Shown: positions 1-10,270 of the stretch, piece after piece
Position numbering within the stretch: the first letter of the stretch is position 1
Layout of the letters: each line of letters starts with the position of its first letter
Assembly: GCA_016209035.1 (NCBI GenBank)
Contig: JACQWX010000035.1
Location: forward strand, 53,741-117,740
Source of the DNA: Elusimicrobiota bacterium
GTDB taxonomy: Bacteria > Elusimicrobiota > Elusimicrobia > UBA1565 > UBA9628
DNA length: 64,000 bases
Direction of reading: 5' to 3'
The notes under the pieces: generated by a model
What the model saw: only the letters and a program-made list of their open reading frames with translations
Databases searched by the model: none
What the model was told of the DNA's origin: nothing
Position numbers and translations under genes: made by a program

Positions 1-1456
1 ACGGCCCTCGATGATGGGCTGGCCGTCCTCGGATTCGGCGGAGACGAAGTTGAAGGCGCGGCACTCGCGGGTCTGCCCGATACGGTGGATGCGGCCCAGC
101 CGCTGTTCCAAGCGGGTCGGGTTCCACGGCAGGTCGTAATTGACCATCAGGTGGCAGAATTGGAGGTTGATCCCTTCGCCGGCGGCTTCGGTGGCGACGC
201 AGACCTGCCGGGAGACGCGGAAGTCCTCCTGGGCGCGTTTGCGCTCATGCGGGTTCATGCCGCCGTGTATTTCGCACGTGGAATAGCCCCACTTGTCGAG
301 GTGTTCGCGCAAGTGGGTCATCGTGTCGCGGTGCTCCGTGAAGATCAGGAGCTTGCCGCGGCCGTCCTTGAGTTCGTGGAACTCGGCCTTCCTCAGGCAC
401 TCCTGAAGCGCGGCGAGCTTCGAGTCTGCCTCCGGGCCTTTGTCCTTCAGGCGCTTTGAGGCGGCGAAGCGCCCAGGGGCAATCCGGGCCGAGCCGGAGA
501 ATGTCGCGGCGAATCTCGCCGGCCTTGTCCGCCAGCCGATGCGGCTCCGGGAAAAGGTCGGGGTCCAGCAGGCGGACGAAGTGCGCGAACCGGTCGTCGT
601 CGCCGTGGTGGGGCGTCGCGGTCAAAAGGACCACATGGTCGGCCTGGGCGGTTAGTTTCTCGGCGAGTTGATAGCGATTGGTTTTTTCGGCCTCGTCCCC
701 GCGTGAGGAGGATCGCTTCGTGTAGGCGCTGCACTTGTGGGCCTCGTCAATGATGACGAGGTCCCACCGCTGCTGCCAGACACGCTCCCTCACGTCCTCT
801 TGCTTGGCGTAGTCCATTGAAGCCACAACTTGGTTGCTGCGTTGCCAGGGGTTGGTCAACTGCTGTTGGTCCACGGCCGAAAAGATGATGTCGAAGGATT
901 CGCCGAACCATCGGAGCATTTCGTCCTGCCATTGGATGGTCAGCGGTGAAGGGCAGAGGATGAGGACGCGTTCAACGGCTTCCCTGAGTCTCAGTTCCTT
1001 GATGAGCAACCCGGCCATGATCGTCTTGCCTGCGCCGGGGTCGTCCGCAAGCAGGAAGCGCAGGCGGGGTTGCGGCAACATCTTGAGATAGACCGCTTCG
1101 ATCTGATGGGGCAACGTCCGAATTCCTGAAAGGCTGACGGCGAAATGGGGATCGTGCGCGTAGGCCAGGCGGATGCGGGTTGACTCGATCAACAGGCGGA
1201 CTTGCTCTGCGTCGGCTGGTTTGGTCGTTATTGTGTCGTTGTCGTTGCCGCCGATGAGTATCTGGGCTTCATCCTCGGAGATCGCCGTTTCGTCGAGGGA
1301 TCCGTCGGCCAAGCGCACGCGGCATTCAAAGCCGTGCCCGATAGGGCGAACGCCTTCCAACACTACGGGGGCAGGAAAATGACCCGGCAGGCCGATCCGT
1401 TTGCCGATGGGGAATCTGCCGCTCTCTCCACTCATCTTGTCTCTATTGATTGACAC
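1..1456 (-). pseudogene. SNF2/DEAD-like helicase, internally deleted and frameshifted, running off the left edge
   Basis: ORF 245..1456 has Walker A LLADDPGAGKTIMAG, DEAH box VIIDEAHKC and LLTATPHHGD, up to WALRRLK. After about nt 475 the homologous reading (helicase C domain: GKLLIFTEHRDTMTHLREHL...VATEAAGEGINLQFCHLMVNYDLPWNPTRLEQRLGRIHRIGQ) continues in another frame to nt 1. Confidence 0.8.
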
Positions 1457-1644
1457 GTATCAAACGTTCGAACCCGAGCTCAGGTTCGCAATTGATTGCC
1501 CAACGTTTTCCGAAAAACCAAGTAGGAAATTTTAGCATGATTTCTACCGCAGGGAACGGATAGCGAAGGGATTGTCCGATGGATGGGAGCCGTCGAATGC
1601 GACCAGGGATCCTCCACACTTTTCATATAATCCAGGGACTGACC

Positions 1645-1770
1645 ATGAATCCCCTGCTCAACCTGCTCGGTGCCGTCACTGTCACCGTCATCATCGCCAT
1701 GGGATGGGCCTCGCCTGCCTGGCCCGGCACCGCAGCCGCGCTTGCCGCGTTCATCTTGATGGGGAGGTGA
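1645..1770 (+). CDS. Small predicted membrane protein (41 aa) upstream of the SLC13 transporter
   Basis: MNPLLNLLGAVTVTVIIAMGWASPAWPGTAAALAAFILMGR; TATAAT-like hexamer about 15 nt upstream; stop just before the next gene. Confidence 0.4.
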   Translation: MNPLLNLLGAVTVTVIIAMGWASPAWPGTAAALAAFILMGR

Positions 1771-1773
1771 CAC

Positions 1774-3153
1774 ATGACTAGCTGGCGCCATCCAATGATC
1801 GGGCCCGTGCTCGGGGCCTGCGTCTGGCTGGCCATCGGGTCCTGCGGCCTGTCTCCTGAGGCCAGGAAGCTGGCCGCCGTCATGGCCTGCGTCGTGTCCT
1901 GGTGGGTGGCGGAGTCCATGCCCCTGGCCGTGTCCGCCCTTCTGGCGAGCTGCGCAACCGTCGTGCTCGGGATCGCCCCGGCCAAGAAGGTGTTCGCGGC
2001 CTACGGCGACCCCGTCATCATGCTGTTCCTCGGGTCTTTCTGGCTGGCCGAAGCCATGAGCGTCCACGGCTTGGACCGGCGCATCGCCGTGCGCCTGCTC
2101 TCCTTGCCGGCCTTGAGCCGGAGCCCCCGCACCTTGATCGCGGGGCTCGGGTGCGTGGCCGCGGCCATCTCAGCCTGGGTCTCCAACACGGCCACCACCG
2201 CCATGCTCCTGCCCGTGGCCTTGGGGATGCTCTCAGCCATCCCGGCCGCCTCCCGTGACTCCGAGTTCGAGAGCAGGCTCCTGCTGATGCTCGCTTTCTC
2301 GGCCTCGGTCGGCGGGCTGGCCACGCCGGTGGGCACCCCGCCCAACCTCATCGGCATGGGGATGCTGGACCGTCTCGCCGGGGTGCGCTTGAGCTTCCTC
2401 GGCTGGATGAAGATGGGCATCCCGCTGGCCTTGGCCTCGCTGGCTTTCGCGGGCCTGCTCTTGTGCCGCGGCGTCAAGACGCCCGCGGGCTGGGACGGCC
2501 TGCGGCGCTACCTGGAGGAGGTTGGGCGCGAGCTCGGGCCATGGTCCCGCGGAGAGAAGAACACCCTGCTGGCCCTGGGCCTGGCCGTGTGCCTATGGCT
2601 CTTCGCCGGCGAGGCCGTGCCCGAAGGGGTCGCGGCTCTCCTGGCCGCGAGCCTCCTTTTCCTGCTGAAGGACGAAGCGGACCTGCCCACCCTCACCTGG
2701 GAGGCCGCCTGCCGCATCGACTGGGGAGTGCTCCTCCTCTTCGGCGGCGGCATGAGCCTGGGACAACTCCTCTTCGAGACCGGGCTCGCCGACGCCCTGG
2801 GCCGGGGCCTCACCGCCTTCCTGGGCGTGCGGTCCTCCTTCGGGACCGCGGGCGTCTCAGGAGGCCTGGCCCTGGTCACGAGCGAGCTGTCCTCCAACAC
2901 GGCCTCGGCCAATGTCGCGGTCCCCACGGCCCTGGCCCTGGCCAAGGCGACGGCCGTCGATCCCGCCTACCCGGCCCTGGCAGCGACCCTGTGCGCGAGC
3001 TTCGGCTTCCTCCTGCCGGTCTCGACGCCGCCCAACACCCTCGTCTACGGCACGGGCAAGGTCGCCTTGAAGGACATGATGCGCTTCGGCCTAGCGCTGG
3101 ACGTCTTCGGCTTCTTCCTGGTCTGGCTTGGGTTGGGTCTCCTGGGAAGATGA
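1774..3153 (+). CDS. SLC13/DASS-family anion:sodium symporter
   Basis: 459 aa multi-TM protein; SNTATTAMLLPVALGML and duplicated SSNTASANVAVP motifs typical of the DASS family. Confidence 0.85.
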   Translation: MTSWRHPMIGPVLGACVWLAIGSCGLSPEARKLAAVMACVVSWWVAESMPLAVSALLASCATVVLGIAPAKKVFAAYGDPVIMLFLGSFWLAEAMSVHGLDRRIAVRLLSLPALSRSPRTLIAGLGCVAAAISAWVSNTATTAMLLPVALGMLSAIPAASRDSEFESRLLLMLAFSASVGGLATPVGTPPNLIGMGMLDRLAGVRLSFLGWMKMGIPLALASLAFAGLLLCRGVKTPAGWDGLRRYLEEVGRELGPWSRGEKNTLLALGLAVCLWLFAGEAVPEGVAALLAASLLFLLKDEADLPTLTWEAACRIDWGVLLLFGGGMSLGQLLFETGLADALGRGLTAFLGVRSSFGTAGVSGGLALVTSELSSNTASANVAVPTALALAKATAVDPAYPALAATLCASFGFLLPVSTPPNTLVYGTGKVALKDMMRFGLALDVFGFFLVWLGLGLLGR

Positions 3154-3378
3154 GAAGGCGGACAGGAAGGAAGAGGCGCAAGCAGCCACGCATGCACTGC
3201 CCAGGGGCGGGAGCCCACTTGCCGTAACGCTCCATGATCGATCTGTCCAGGTCCAGAGTCTCGACAGGAGTTTAGCGATGCTCGTTTGGGAAGCATGCCG
3301 AGGGGGCCTGCAAGTCCGTGTCGAGGTGGCATGTTAAAACAAACGCGCTGTATCTCGTCGATGACGACCCAGCGGTCT

Positions 3379-4605
3379 TTAGGCCCCAGTTCCCCGGAAA
3401 GCAAGGATGGCGGCGGCGACGCGGTCCACCAGATGCCTGAACCCCGAGAACCCCAGATAGGGCCGCTCAAGCACCGGATGGTCGGCATAGTCGGGGTAGC
3501 CCACCGGGACATGGATGGAGCCGCCGTCCGACGAGAGGGTCGAGCCGAAAAGCACCGGGGCGCGGTCGTCATCCGCTCCATCGTCGCCCCGCGACGAGGG
3601 CTCCTCTACGGCAAGGCCCAGCTCGCGGCATAAGTCGGCGAGCGCCTCCTCGAGATGCGGATCGTCCACTTCGATGACGGCCCGCCGGCCGCTGATCACC
3701 CTCTGTATGTGGGCCTGGACGGCCCGGGCCGCGGCGCGCGCCTCCTGGTCCACGAACCGGCGGCTGGCGGCCTCCTGGCCGAGGGCCCGGCCCAGCGACT
3801 CCATGAAGCGCTTGGTGCGCTTGAGGCCCAGCGGCAGGTCGAGCTCCACCAGCCGGACGCGGTTGCGCCGGGCCAGGGCGCGGGCCGCCCGCCTGCCGTA
3901 AGGCAGCGACACGATGACCGAGGCCCGCGCGACCTCTTGGAGCTCTTCCAAGCCCCGCCCGGAGAGCCAGACCGAAGCGACGCGCCACCCGAGGGCGCTG
4001 AAGAGCCGACGGAGCTCGCTGAGATTGCCGGCATGGTCCGGCTCGTCGCGGTCGAAGAGGTAGCCGACCACCGCCGCAGTGCGGGGTCTGCGCCTTCGGC
4101 CCAGGGGCTGTCGACCCGGCGACCCGCGGCCCGGCAAGGGGATGCCTTGGGCCAGGGTCTCGCAGAACCGGGCGTAGCCGTCCAGCCAGGTGCCGCCCAG
4201 CGAGGCCGACGGGATGTGGAGCACGGGCCGGCGGCCCAGGGCTGAGAACCTCCGGGCGATGTCCTTGAGCGGGAAATTGAGAAGCTCGTGGAAGTCGAAC
4301 GAGGTCGTGAACACCGCGTCGGCGTCAGGGTAGCCGCAGACCCGCTCGAAAAGCCGCTCTATGGGGCGCAGGCGGTCGGTGGAGAGCCCGACGACCTCCT
4401 CCATCACGGCGGACTGCGCCGTATGCAGTACGCGCGACCGGCCGAGCGGCCTGATGAGCTCGGACTTCAGGTTGTGGCAGTGCTGCATCTCCGCCTTGGT
4501 GGCCACGCAATAGGGCCCGTCGACGATCAGGTAGGCGTTGGGGACGGCGTCGACCGCGACGAAGACCCCATTGAGGAAAGGGAGCATCTGGCAGCGGTCT
4601 TTCAT
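3379..4605 (-). CDS. Nitrogenase component-1-like protein (NifK/NifN-like subunit)
   Basis: MKDRCQMLPFLNGVF...GPYCVATKAEMQHCHNLKSEL...DLPLGLKRTKRFMESLGRALG; start overlaps the upstream stop (ATGA). Confidence 0.7.
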   Translation of the reverse strand: MKDRCQMLPFLNGVFVAVDAVPNAYLIVDGPYCVATKAEMQHCHNLKSELIRPLGRSRVLHTAQSAVMEEVVGLSTDRLRPIERLFERVCGYPDADAVFTTSFDFHELLNFPLKDIARRFSALGRRPVLHIPSASLGGTWLDGYARFCETLAQGIPLPGRGSPGRQPLGRRRRPRTAAVVGYLFDRDEPDHAGNLSELRRLFSALGWRVASVWLSGRGLEELQEVARASVIVSLPYGRRAARALARRNRVRLVELDLPLGLKRTKRFMESLGRALGQEAASRRFVDQEARAAARAVQAHIQRVISGRRAVIEVDDPHLEEALADLCRELGLAVEEPSSRGDDGADDDRAPVLFGSTLSSDGGSIHVPVGYPDYADHPVLERPYLGFSGFRHLVDRVAAAILAFRGTGA

Positions 4606-6263
4606 GGCGCCAGGTGCCTCCGGTGTCGCGGGAAGGGCCTGGTCTCGCAGCGGCGCAGAAGCCTTCGGGCCGTCCTGATGAAGCCCTCCACCCCGAGCTC
4701 GAAGGCGTTCTCGCAGAAGCCCGCGATGCCGTGCCTGGCCAGGCGCGGGTCGAAGTTGAGATGCGTGAAAGCGAGGTCGACCCCGCCGGCGAGGAGCCCG
4801 TCGAGCTCGCCCGCGGTCTTGAAGGGCACGAACTCGACGCCCGCGGACAGGGACGCGGCAGGCCCCCGCCGCCACCCCTCCGCGGACCCGGCGTCGCAGA
4901 CGAGGCAGCGCACCCTAAACCCCATCTCGGCCAGCACGGACCCCACCGAGAAGCCCATGGGCCGGCCTCTGAGGACCATGGCCTCGAGGTCGGCGCGGTC
5001 GCCGACCAGGGCGACGGTGCGCTTGCTTGCTGCCTTGCGGAGCGCCAAGAGGCTTTCGAGACCGGCATGGGAGGCAGCGGCATGCCCGATGGGACGCGGG
5101 TCGAGCCCCAGCACCGCGGCTACCCTGGCCAGCCAAGCCTTCGTGCCCTCGATGCCGAAAGGAGGATGATAGCGCACCACGGAGAGGCCGTTGCGGATGA
5201 AGTGTTCGTCGCCGATCTTCTCCCAGCCGACCGGGTCCCCCCAGACCACGGCGCCGGCCGAGCCCACGCCCGGCATGGCCCGGATGTCGAGGTCCGGGAA
5301 CATGGAGCCGGCGACCCGCAGGCCCAGGCTGCCCAGGAGCCGGCCCAGCTCGCCGCGGGCCGCCAAAGGCGCTCCCGCGAGGATGACGGCCTTGGGATCG
5401 CGAAGGCTTGAGAACCTGATCCTGCGCAGGATCCAGTCGATGACGTCATTGAAGGAGGAGCCCGAATCCCTGGTCTTGGAAGTCCAGACCACGCGCACGC
5501 GGGATCCCTTCTCGAGCCGCTTGATGATGGGGCGGGGGTCGTCTCCCACGATCTCCGGAAGACAGGTGGTCATCAAGTGGATGAAGGCCGGCCTGCCGCG
5601 GGAGGCGGCCTCCCTCATCTTGGAGGCCAGCGCCTCGAGGGTCCTCCCTTGCGCGACCTCGCGCTCGCCCAGGTCCGTATCGTGGTACAGGATGTCGCGC
5701 CGGGAAGGGGGATAGCGGTCGTCCGCGAAGAGGCGCAGCGACGCGACGCTGGCCTGGACGCTGTTGAACCGGCACTCGCGCGACGCGTGCGAGACGACGG
5801 CGACCCCTTTCCCGAGGACCACCGCCTCCTCCAGGAACGGCTTCCTCGGGAAGAAGAACTTCCACCAATCCGCCGTATGGTCGGCCGTCCGATGGAACCG
5901 GTCGAGGCGGGAAGGCGGCTGGGGCCCCTGCGGGTCCGAGTAGAGGAGACCGTCCGCCTTGAGCCGGCGCAGCAGCTTGTCGAACGGGACCGCGCCCAGC
6001 ACCGACGACAATGCCTGGCCATGGGAGGGGGCGCGGACTTGCCGGCCGGAGGCGGCGTCGCATGGCCGCAGCTCGCCCCCGCCCGACCCACGACGCACGA
6101 GCTCGTAGCTCAGGCGCTCCGAAGCGCGCGCCAACGAGAACTCGACGCCGCGGTCGCTGAAGCGGAGGGACTCGACGCTCCAGCCGGGCAGGGCTCGCCG
6201 CGCCAGAGTCCGGAAGAACTCCAGCCCGGCCTTCCCGGGCTTGTGCCGAACGACTCCCCGCAT
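4602..6263 (-). CDS. Nitrogenase component-1-like protein (NifD/NifE-like subunit)
   Basis: RECRFNSVQASVASLRLF, TTCLPEIVGDDPRPIIKRLEKGSRVRVVWTSKT and PPFGIEGTKAWLARVAAVLG resemble component-1 motifs. Confidence 0.7.
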   Translation of the reverse strand: MRGVVRHKPGKAGLEFFRTLARRALPGWSVESLRFSDRGVEFSLARASERLSYELVRRGSGGGELRPCDAASGRQVRAPSHGQALSSVLGAVPFDKLLRRLKADGLLYSDPQGPQPPSRLDRFHRTADHTADWWKFFFPRKPFLEEAVVLGKGVAVVSHASRECRFNSVQASVASLRLFADDRYPPSRRDILYHDTDLGEREVAQGRTLEALASKMREAASRGRPAFIHLMTTCLPEIVGDDPRPIIKRLEKGSRVRVVWTSKTRDSGSSFNDVIDWILRRIRFSSLRDPKAVILAGAPLAARGELGRLLGSLGLRVAGSMFPDLDIRAMPGVGSAGAVVWGDPVGWEKIGDEHFIRNGLSVVRYHPPFGIEGTKAWLARVAAVLGLDPRPIGHAAASHAGLESLLALRKAASKRTVALVGDRADLEAMVLRGRPMGFSVGSVLAEMGFRVRCLVCDAGSAEGWRRGPAASLSAGVEFVPFKTAGELDGLLAGGVDLAFTHLNFDPRLARHGIAGFCENAFELGVEGFIRTARRLLRRCETRPFPRHRRHLAP

Positions 6264-6272
6264 ACCCGCCGG

Positions 6273-7604
6273 TCAGAGCAGCTCTGAGGCCAGAGCGGCC
6301 AGGCCCGAGCGCTCGATCTTGTCGAACTTGACGGAGCCCGCGACCTTCTGGCCCTTGAAGCGTTCCACGAGGTTGGACAGCCCGTTGGAGGCGGCGTCGA
6401 GGTAAGGGTTGTCGATCTGGTAGGGGTCGCCGGTCAAGACGACCTTGGTCCCCTCGCCCGCGCGCGAGATGATGGTCTTGACCTCGTGCGGGGTGAGGTT
6501 CTGCGCGTCGTCGATGATGATGTACATGCGCGGCAGGCTCCTGCCGCGGAGGTACGAGACCGCCTCCACCTCGATCTTGTCCGACTCGAAGATGTCGGCC
6601 GCGTCGGTCAGCACCTCGTCCTGGGTCACCTGGCCGGAGGTGTCGCAGAGGAACTCGATGTTGTCCTTGACCGCGCCCATCCAGGTCGAAAGCTTCTCCT
6701 CCTTGGTCCCGGGCAGGAAGCCGATGTCGCGGCCCACGGGCACGACGGGCCTCGAGATGAGGAGCCTTCGGTAGAGCCGGGACTCGAAGACCTGCTCCAA
6801 GCCCGCGGCCAAGGCGAGCAGGGTCTTGCCCGAGCCGGGCACGCCGATGAGCGTGACCAGGCTGACGTCCTTGTCCATGAGCAGGTCCAGCGCGAAGCGC
6901 TGCTGGACGTTCAGGGGCTTGATGCCCCACGGCTTGTGCTGGGCCGTGAGGGGCGCGAGCCCCTGTCCGGCCTTGAAGCGCGCCAGGCCGCTCGTGGAAG
7001 GATTCTCCGCCGACTTCAAGATCACGAACTCGTTCGCCCGCAGGTCCGGGAAGGCGTCCTCGCCGAGCCGGTGGTCCTTGAAGAGCTTGTCGATCTCGGC
7101 CTGTCCGACCACGGCCTCCCTCCAGCCCTTGTAGAGGCCCTGGATGGGGGCCTTCTCGCGCTCGTAGTCCTGGGTCTCTATGCCCAGGATCTCGGCCTTG
7201 ATCCTGAGGTTCATGTCCTTCGAGATGAAGACCACGCTCTCGCCCTTCTCCTTGAGGAAGAGCGCGGTCGCGAGGATCTCGTTGTCCTTCTTGACCGAGG
7301 TCCCCTCGAACTGGGGCGGGAGCTTCTCGGCCCTGCGGTACTCGATCACGAGGGTCCCGCCGTGGTCCAGGGTCACGCCCTGCGAGAGCTTCCCCCGAGA
7401 GCGCAGGCGGTCCAGCTGGCGCGAGGCCTGCCGGACGGAATAGCCCCGGTCGTCGTTGAGGCGCTTGAATTGGTCGAGCTCCTCGATGACGGAGAGCGGC
7501 AGGACGACTTTCGATCGCTCGAACCGGGCCAGCGACTCCGGGTCGTGGATGAGCACGTTGGTGTCCAGGACGAAGGTCCTGGCGACGCGCTGAGCCGGGT
7601 TCAT
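6273..7604 (-). CDS. PhoH-family ATPase with N-terminal PIN domain
   Basis: TFVLDTNVLIHDPESL (PIN) and LIGVPGSGKTLLALAAGLEQV...ISRPVVPVGRDIGFLPGT (PhoH). Confidence 0.92.
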   Translation of the reverse strand: MNPAQRVARTFVLDTNVLIHDPESLARFERSKVVLPLSVIEELDQFKRLNDDRGYSVRQASRQLDRLRSRGKLSQGVTLDHGGTLVIEYRRAEKLPPQFEGTSVKKDNEILATALFLKEKGESVVFISKDMNLRIKAEILGIETQDYEREKAPIQGLYKGWREAVVGQAEIDKLFKDHRLGEDAFPDLRANEFVILKSAENPSTSGLARFKAGQGLAPLTAQHKPWGIKPLNVQQRFALDLLMDKDVSLVTLIGVPGSGKTLLALAAGLEQVFESRLYRRLLISRPVVPVGRDIGFLPGTKEEKLSTWMGAVKDNIEFLCDTSGQVTQDEVLTDAADIFESDKIEVEAVSYLRGRSLPRMYIIIDDAQNLTPHEVKTIISRAGEGTKVVLTGDPYQIDNPYLDAASNGLSNLVERFKGQKVAGSVKFDKIERSGLAALASELL

Positions 7605-8833
7605 GGGGTCGAGCTGAGCAGCGTCAGCGCGAACACCTTGGCGTCCCCGATGAGGAAGTCCAGCGTGCAGCGCTCGTTGGGCTGGTGCGCGGTCTCGTCG
7701 ATCTTGGAGTAGACGACGGCCGGAAGCCCGAGCCTGCGCAGGAAGGCCGCCACGGTGCCGCCGCCGATGCCCCGCGGCTTGGGACGGATGCCGTGGACCT
7801 CCTTGATGGAGTCTACGAGCTTGCGGACGATCTCGGCGCCGGGGTCGGTGGGAGGCGCGGCCTCCCCCTTCTGCAGGTCCTCGAAGGAGATCTTGACCTT
7901 GTGCTTGCGCTCGACCGCCGTCGCCAGGCGGCGCAGCTCCTTGGCCACCTCGGCCAGCTTGTAGGCAGGCAGCACGCGCGAGTCGAGGTAGAAGACGTCC
8001 TCTCCCGGGATGGTGTTGACGTTGGGGACGTTGGGCTCCTTCTTGGTCGGCTCGAAGGTGGAGTAAGGAGGCTGGTAGAGGGAGTCCTTCTTGGAGAACT
8101 TCCTGTAGAGGCCGCCCATCGCGGTCACCAGCTCGCTCGCGGCGCGAAAGGCGTTGCGGCCGGCCGACGGCATGGAGGCGTGGCACTGGGCGCCGTGCGT
8201 CGTCACCTTCTGCCACCAGATGGATTTCTCCGCGACCTCGACGAGCGAACCCTCCTTGTTGCCCCCGTCCGGCACCAGGAACATGTCCTTGGCGCCGAAG
8301 AGCCCGCGGTGCTTGCGCGTGAGCCAGTCCGCGCCGCAGCCCGAGCCCACTTCCTCGTCCGCCACGAAGAGGAGCGCCAAGTCGATGGGGGGCCTTGCGC
8401 CCGCGTCCATGAAGGAGCGCGCCACCAGGATGCTCGCCGCCACGGCCTGCTGGTTGTCCTCCACGCCCCTGCCGTAGAGCTTGCCCCCCTCCACGTGGAG
8501 GGTGTAGGGGTCGGTCTTCCAGAGCTTGCGCTCGCCAGGCGGCACGATGTCGAGGTGCGACATGAGCCAGAGGGTCTTCGTCGAGCTCTGCCCCTTGTAC
8601 CGGGCCACGATGTTGGGCCGGACCCCGTTCTTGGCCTTGGGGTCGGGCGCGTCGTAGCGCTGGACCGAGTCGAACTTGAGCTTGGCCAGTTCGGCCTGGA
8701 GCCAGACGGCCTTGTCGTACTCCCCCTCACCGCCGCTCGACGGAGCGATGGCCGGGATGGCGGTCAAGCCCCTCTCGAGCTCGACGGCGTAGTCGCGATA
8801 GGATTCGATGTTCCGAAGGATGGTGGATTTCAT
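7601..8833 (-). CDS. M20-family metallopeptidase/dipeptidase
   Basis: LMSHLDIVPPGERKLWKTDPYTLHVEGGKLYGRGVEDNQQ and LLFVADEEVGSGCG; ATGA overlap with PhoH. Confidence 0.9.
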   Translation of the reverse strand: MKSTILRNIESYRDYAVELERGLTAIPAIAPSSGGEGEYDKAVWLQAELAKLKFDSVQRYDAPDPKAKNGVRPNIVARYKGQSSTKTLWLMSHLDIVPPGERKLWKTDPYTLHVEGGKLYGRGVEDNQQAVAASILVARSFMDAGARPPIDLALLFVADEEVGSGCGADWLTRKHRGLFGAKDMFLVPDGGNKEGSLVEVAEKSIWWQKVTTHGAQCHASMPSAGRNAFRAASELVTAMGGLYRKFSKKDSLYQPPYSTFEPTKKEPNVPNVNTIPGEDVFYLDSRVLPAYKLAEVAKELRRLATAVERKHKVKISFEDLQKGEAAPPTDPGAEIVRKLVDSIKEVHGIRPKPRGIGGGTVAAFLRRLGLPAVVYSKIDETAHQPNERCTLDFLIGDAKVFALTLLSSTP

Positions 8834-10158
8834 GGGTCTCTCCTAGTCGGTCCGGATTCCAGGCTCTCGAGGGCCGAGCGCAGGCGCGGCAGCATCCTGG
8901 CGATGGCGGCCGGCGAGACCGCGCCCACGGAGAGGCGGAACCAACCCGTGTCGTCGGGAACGCCGAAGGCCTGGAACGGCACGGCGGCCAGGCCCGCCTC
9001 GCGCAGGAGGAAGAGCCGGATCTCCTCGTTGGACCGCAGGCTCGTCTTGTCCGGCGTCCTGCGGCCGATGAGGTCCAGGCGCACGGCCAGATAGATCGCG
9101 CCCGCGGGGCAGAGCGCCTCCACTGGGTGCCCCGCGGACTTCAACCGGACGAAACCCTCGTAAAGGGCGTCGAGGCGGCCGGACACGCCGGCCGTCATCT
9201 CCCGGCGATATGCGGCCACGCCCGCCTCGTCGGCGAGGAGCGCCGCGGTCGCGACCTGCTCGGGCCGCGGGGCCCAGGCCCCGACGTGGCCGAGCATCTG
9301 TGACATGCGGTTGATGAGGTCGGGCGGGCCCGCCGCCCATCCCACGCGCAGGCCCGTGGCCGCGAAGGGCTTGGATATGCCGTCCACGAAGATGGTGAAG
9401 GGCGCCATGGCGGGCCGAAGGCCCACGGGTTCCACGTGACGCGTCGACCCGAAGGTCAGCATCCAGTAGACCTGGTCGTAGAGCACGAAGAGGGGGCGCT
9501 CGTCCCGGCCGCGCCGGGCGTTCTCCTCGAGGACGAGGTCGCATATCTCCCCCAGCGCCTCGGGGGCGAAGGCCGTCCCGGAGGGGTTGAGCGGCGAGTT
9601 CAGCGCCAGCAGGCGCGCGCCCCGCAAGGGCCCGGCCAGGCCGCGGGCTGACGGCAGGAAGCCCTCCTCCGGGCCGCAGGGCACGGCCACGCCCCGGGCG
9701 CCGGCCAGGTGGCAGTAGTGGTTGCTGTTCCACGAGGGGACCGGGTAGACCACCGTGTCCCCTGGGTCGAGCACTGCGCGGTAGGCCCCGTAGATGGCCG
9801 GCCGGGCGCCGCCGGTGATGAGTATCCCCTGGACGGGGAAGCGCAAGCCCAGGGTCCGGGCGTAGAAGTCCGCCACGGCCTGCCTCAGCCCTGGCATCCC
9901 GTCCGAGGGCGGGTAGTTGGTCTCCCCGCGGGCGAGAGCGTCGCCGATGGCCTTCTCCAGTATCTTCGGCACGCGGAACTCCGAGGGGCCGAAGTCGCCC
10001 ACCGTGAGGTTGCAGACATCCTTGCCGCCGGCGCTCAAGGCGCGGATCTCGGAGGCGATCCTGAGGATCTCGGAGCCGACGACGCCGGCCGCGATGGCGC
10101 CGGCGCGCCGCCCGGACGCGGCGTCGATCCCGGTGGAATCCACGTCGATGGGGCTCAC
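8830..10158 (-). CDS. PLP-dependent class I/II aminotransferase
   Basis: 442 aa; NYPPSDGMPGLRQAVADFY, ILITGGARPAIYGAYRAVLDPGD, FVDGISKPFAATGLRVGW; ATGA overlap with M20. Confidence 0.9.
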   Translation of the reverse strand: MSPIDVDSTGIDAASGRRAGAIAAGVVGSEILRIASEIRALSAGGKDVCNLTVGDFGPSEFRVPKILEKAIGDALARGETNYPPSDGMPGLRQAVADFYARTLGLRFPVQGILITGGARPAIYGAYRAVLDPGDTVVYPVPSWNSNHYCHLAGARGVAVPCGPEEGFLPSARGLAGPLRGARLLALNSPLNPSGTAFAPEALGEICDLVLEENARRGRDERPLFVLYDQVYWMLTFGSTRHVEPVGLRPAMAPFTIFVDGISKPFAATGLRVGWAAGPPDLINRMSQMLGHVGAWAPRPEQVATAALLADEAGVAAYRREMTAGVSGRLDALYEGFVRLKSAGHPVEALCPAGAIYLAVRLDLIGRRTPDKTSLRSNEEIRLFLLREAGLAAVPFQAFGVPDDTGWFRLSVGAVSPAAIARMLPRLRSALESLESGPTRRDP

Positions 10159-10270
10159 AGCGGCTCGGCCCAGGAACGTCTTTTCGTGTCGGCCATGGCT
10201 GTTGCCCGCGGGCAGCCGTTATCATACTGAAATGGGAGCATCCTGTCACGAGCGGACGACGGATCGCCCG

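Noticed and set aside
5446-6930. 494-aa reverse ORF overlapping the NifD-like and PhoH genes
   Set aside because: Out-of-frame readthrough with Arg/Pro/Gly bias and no domains
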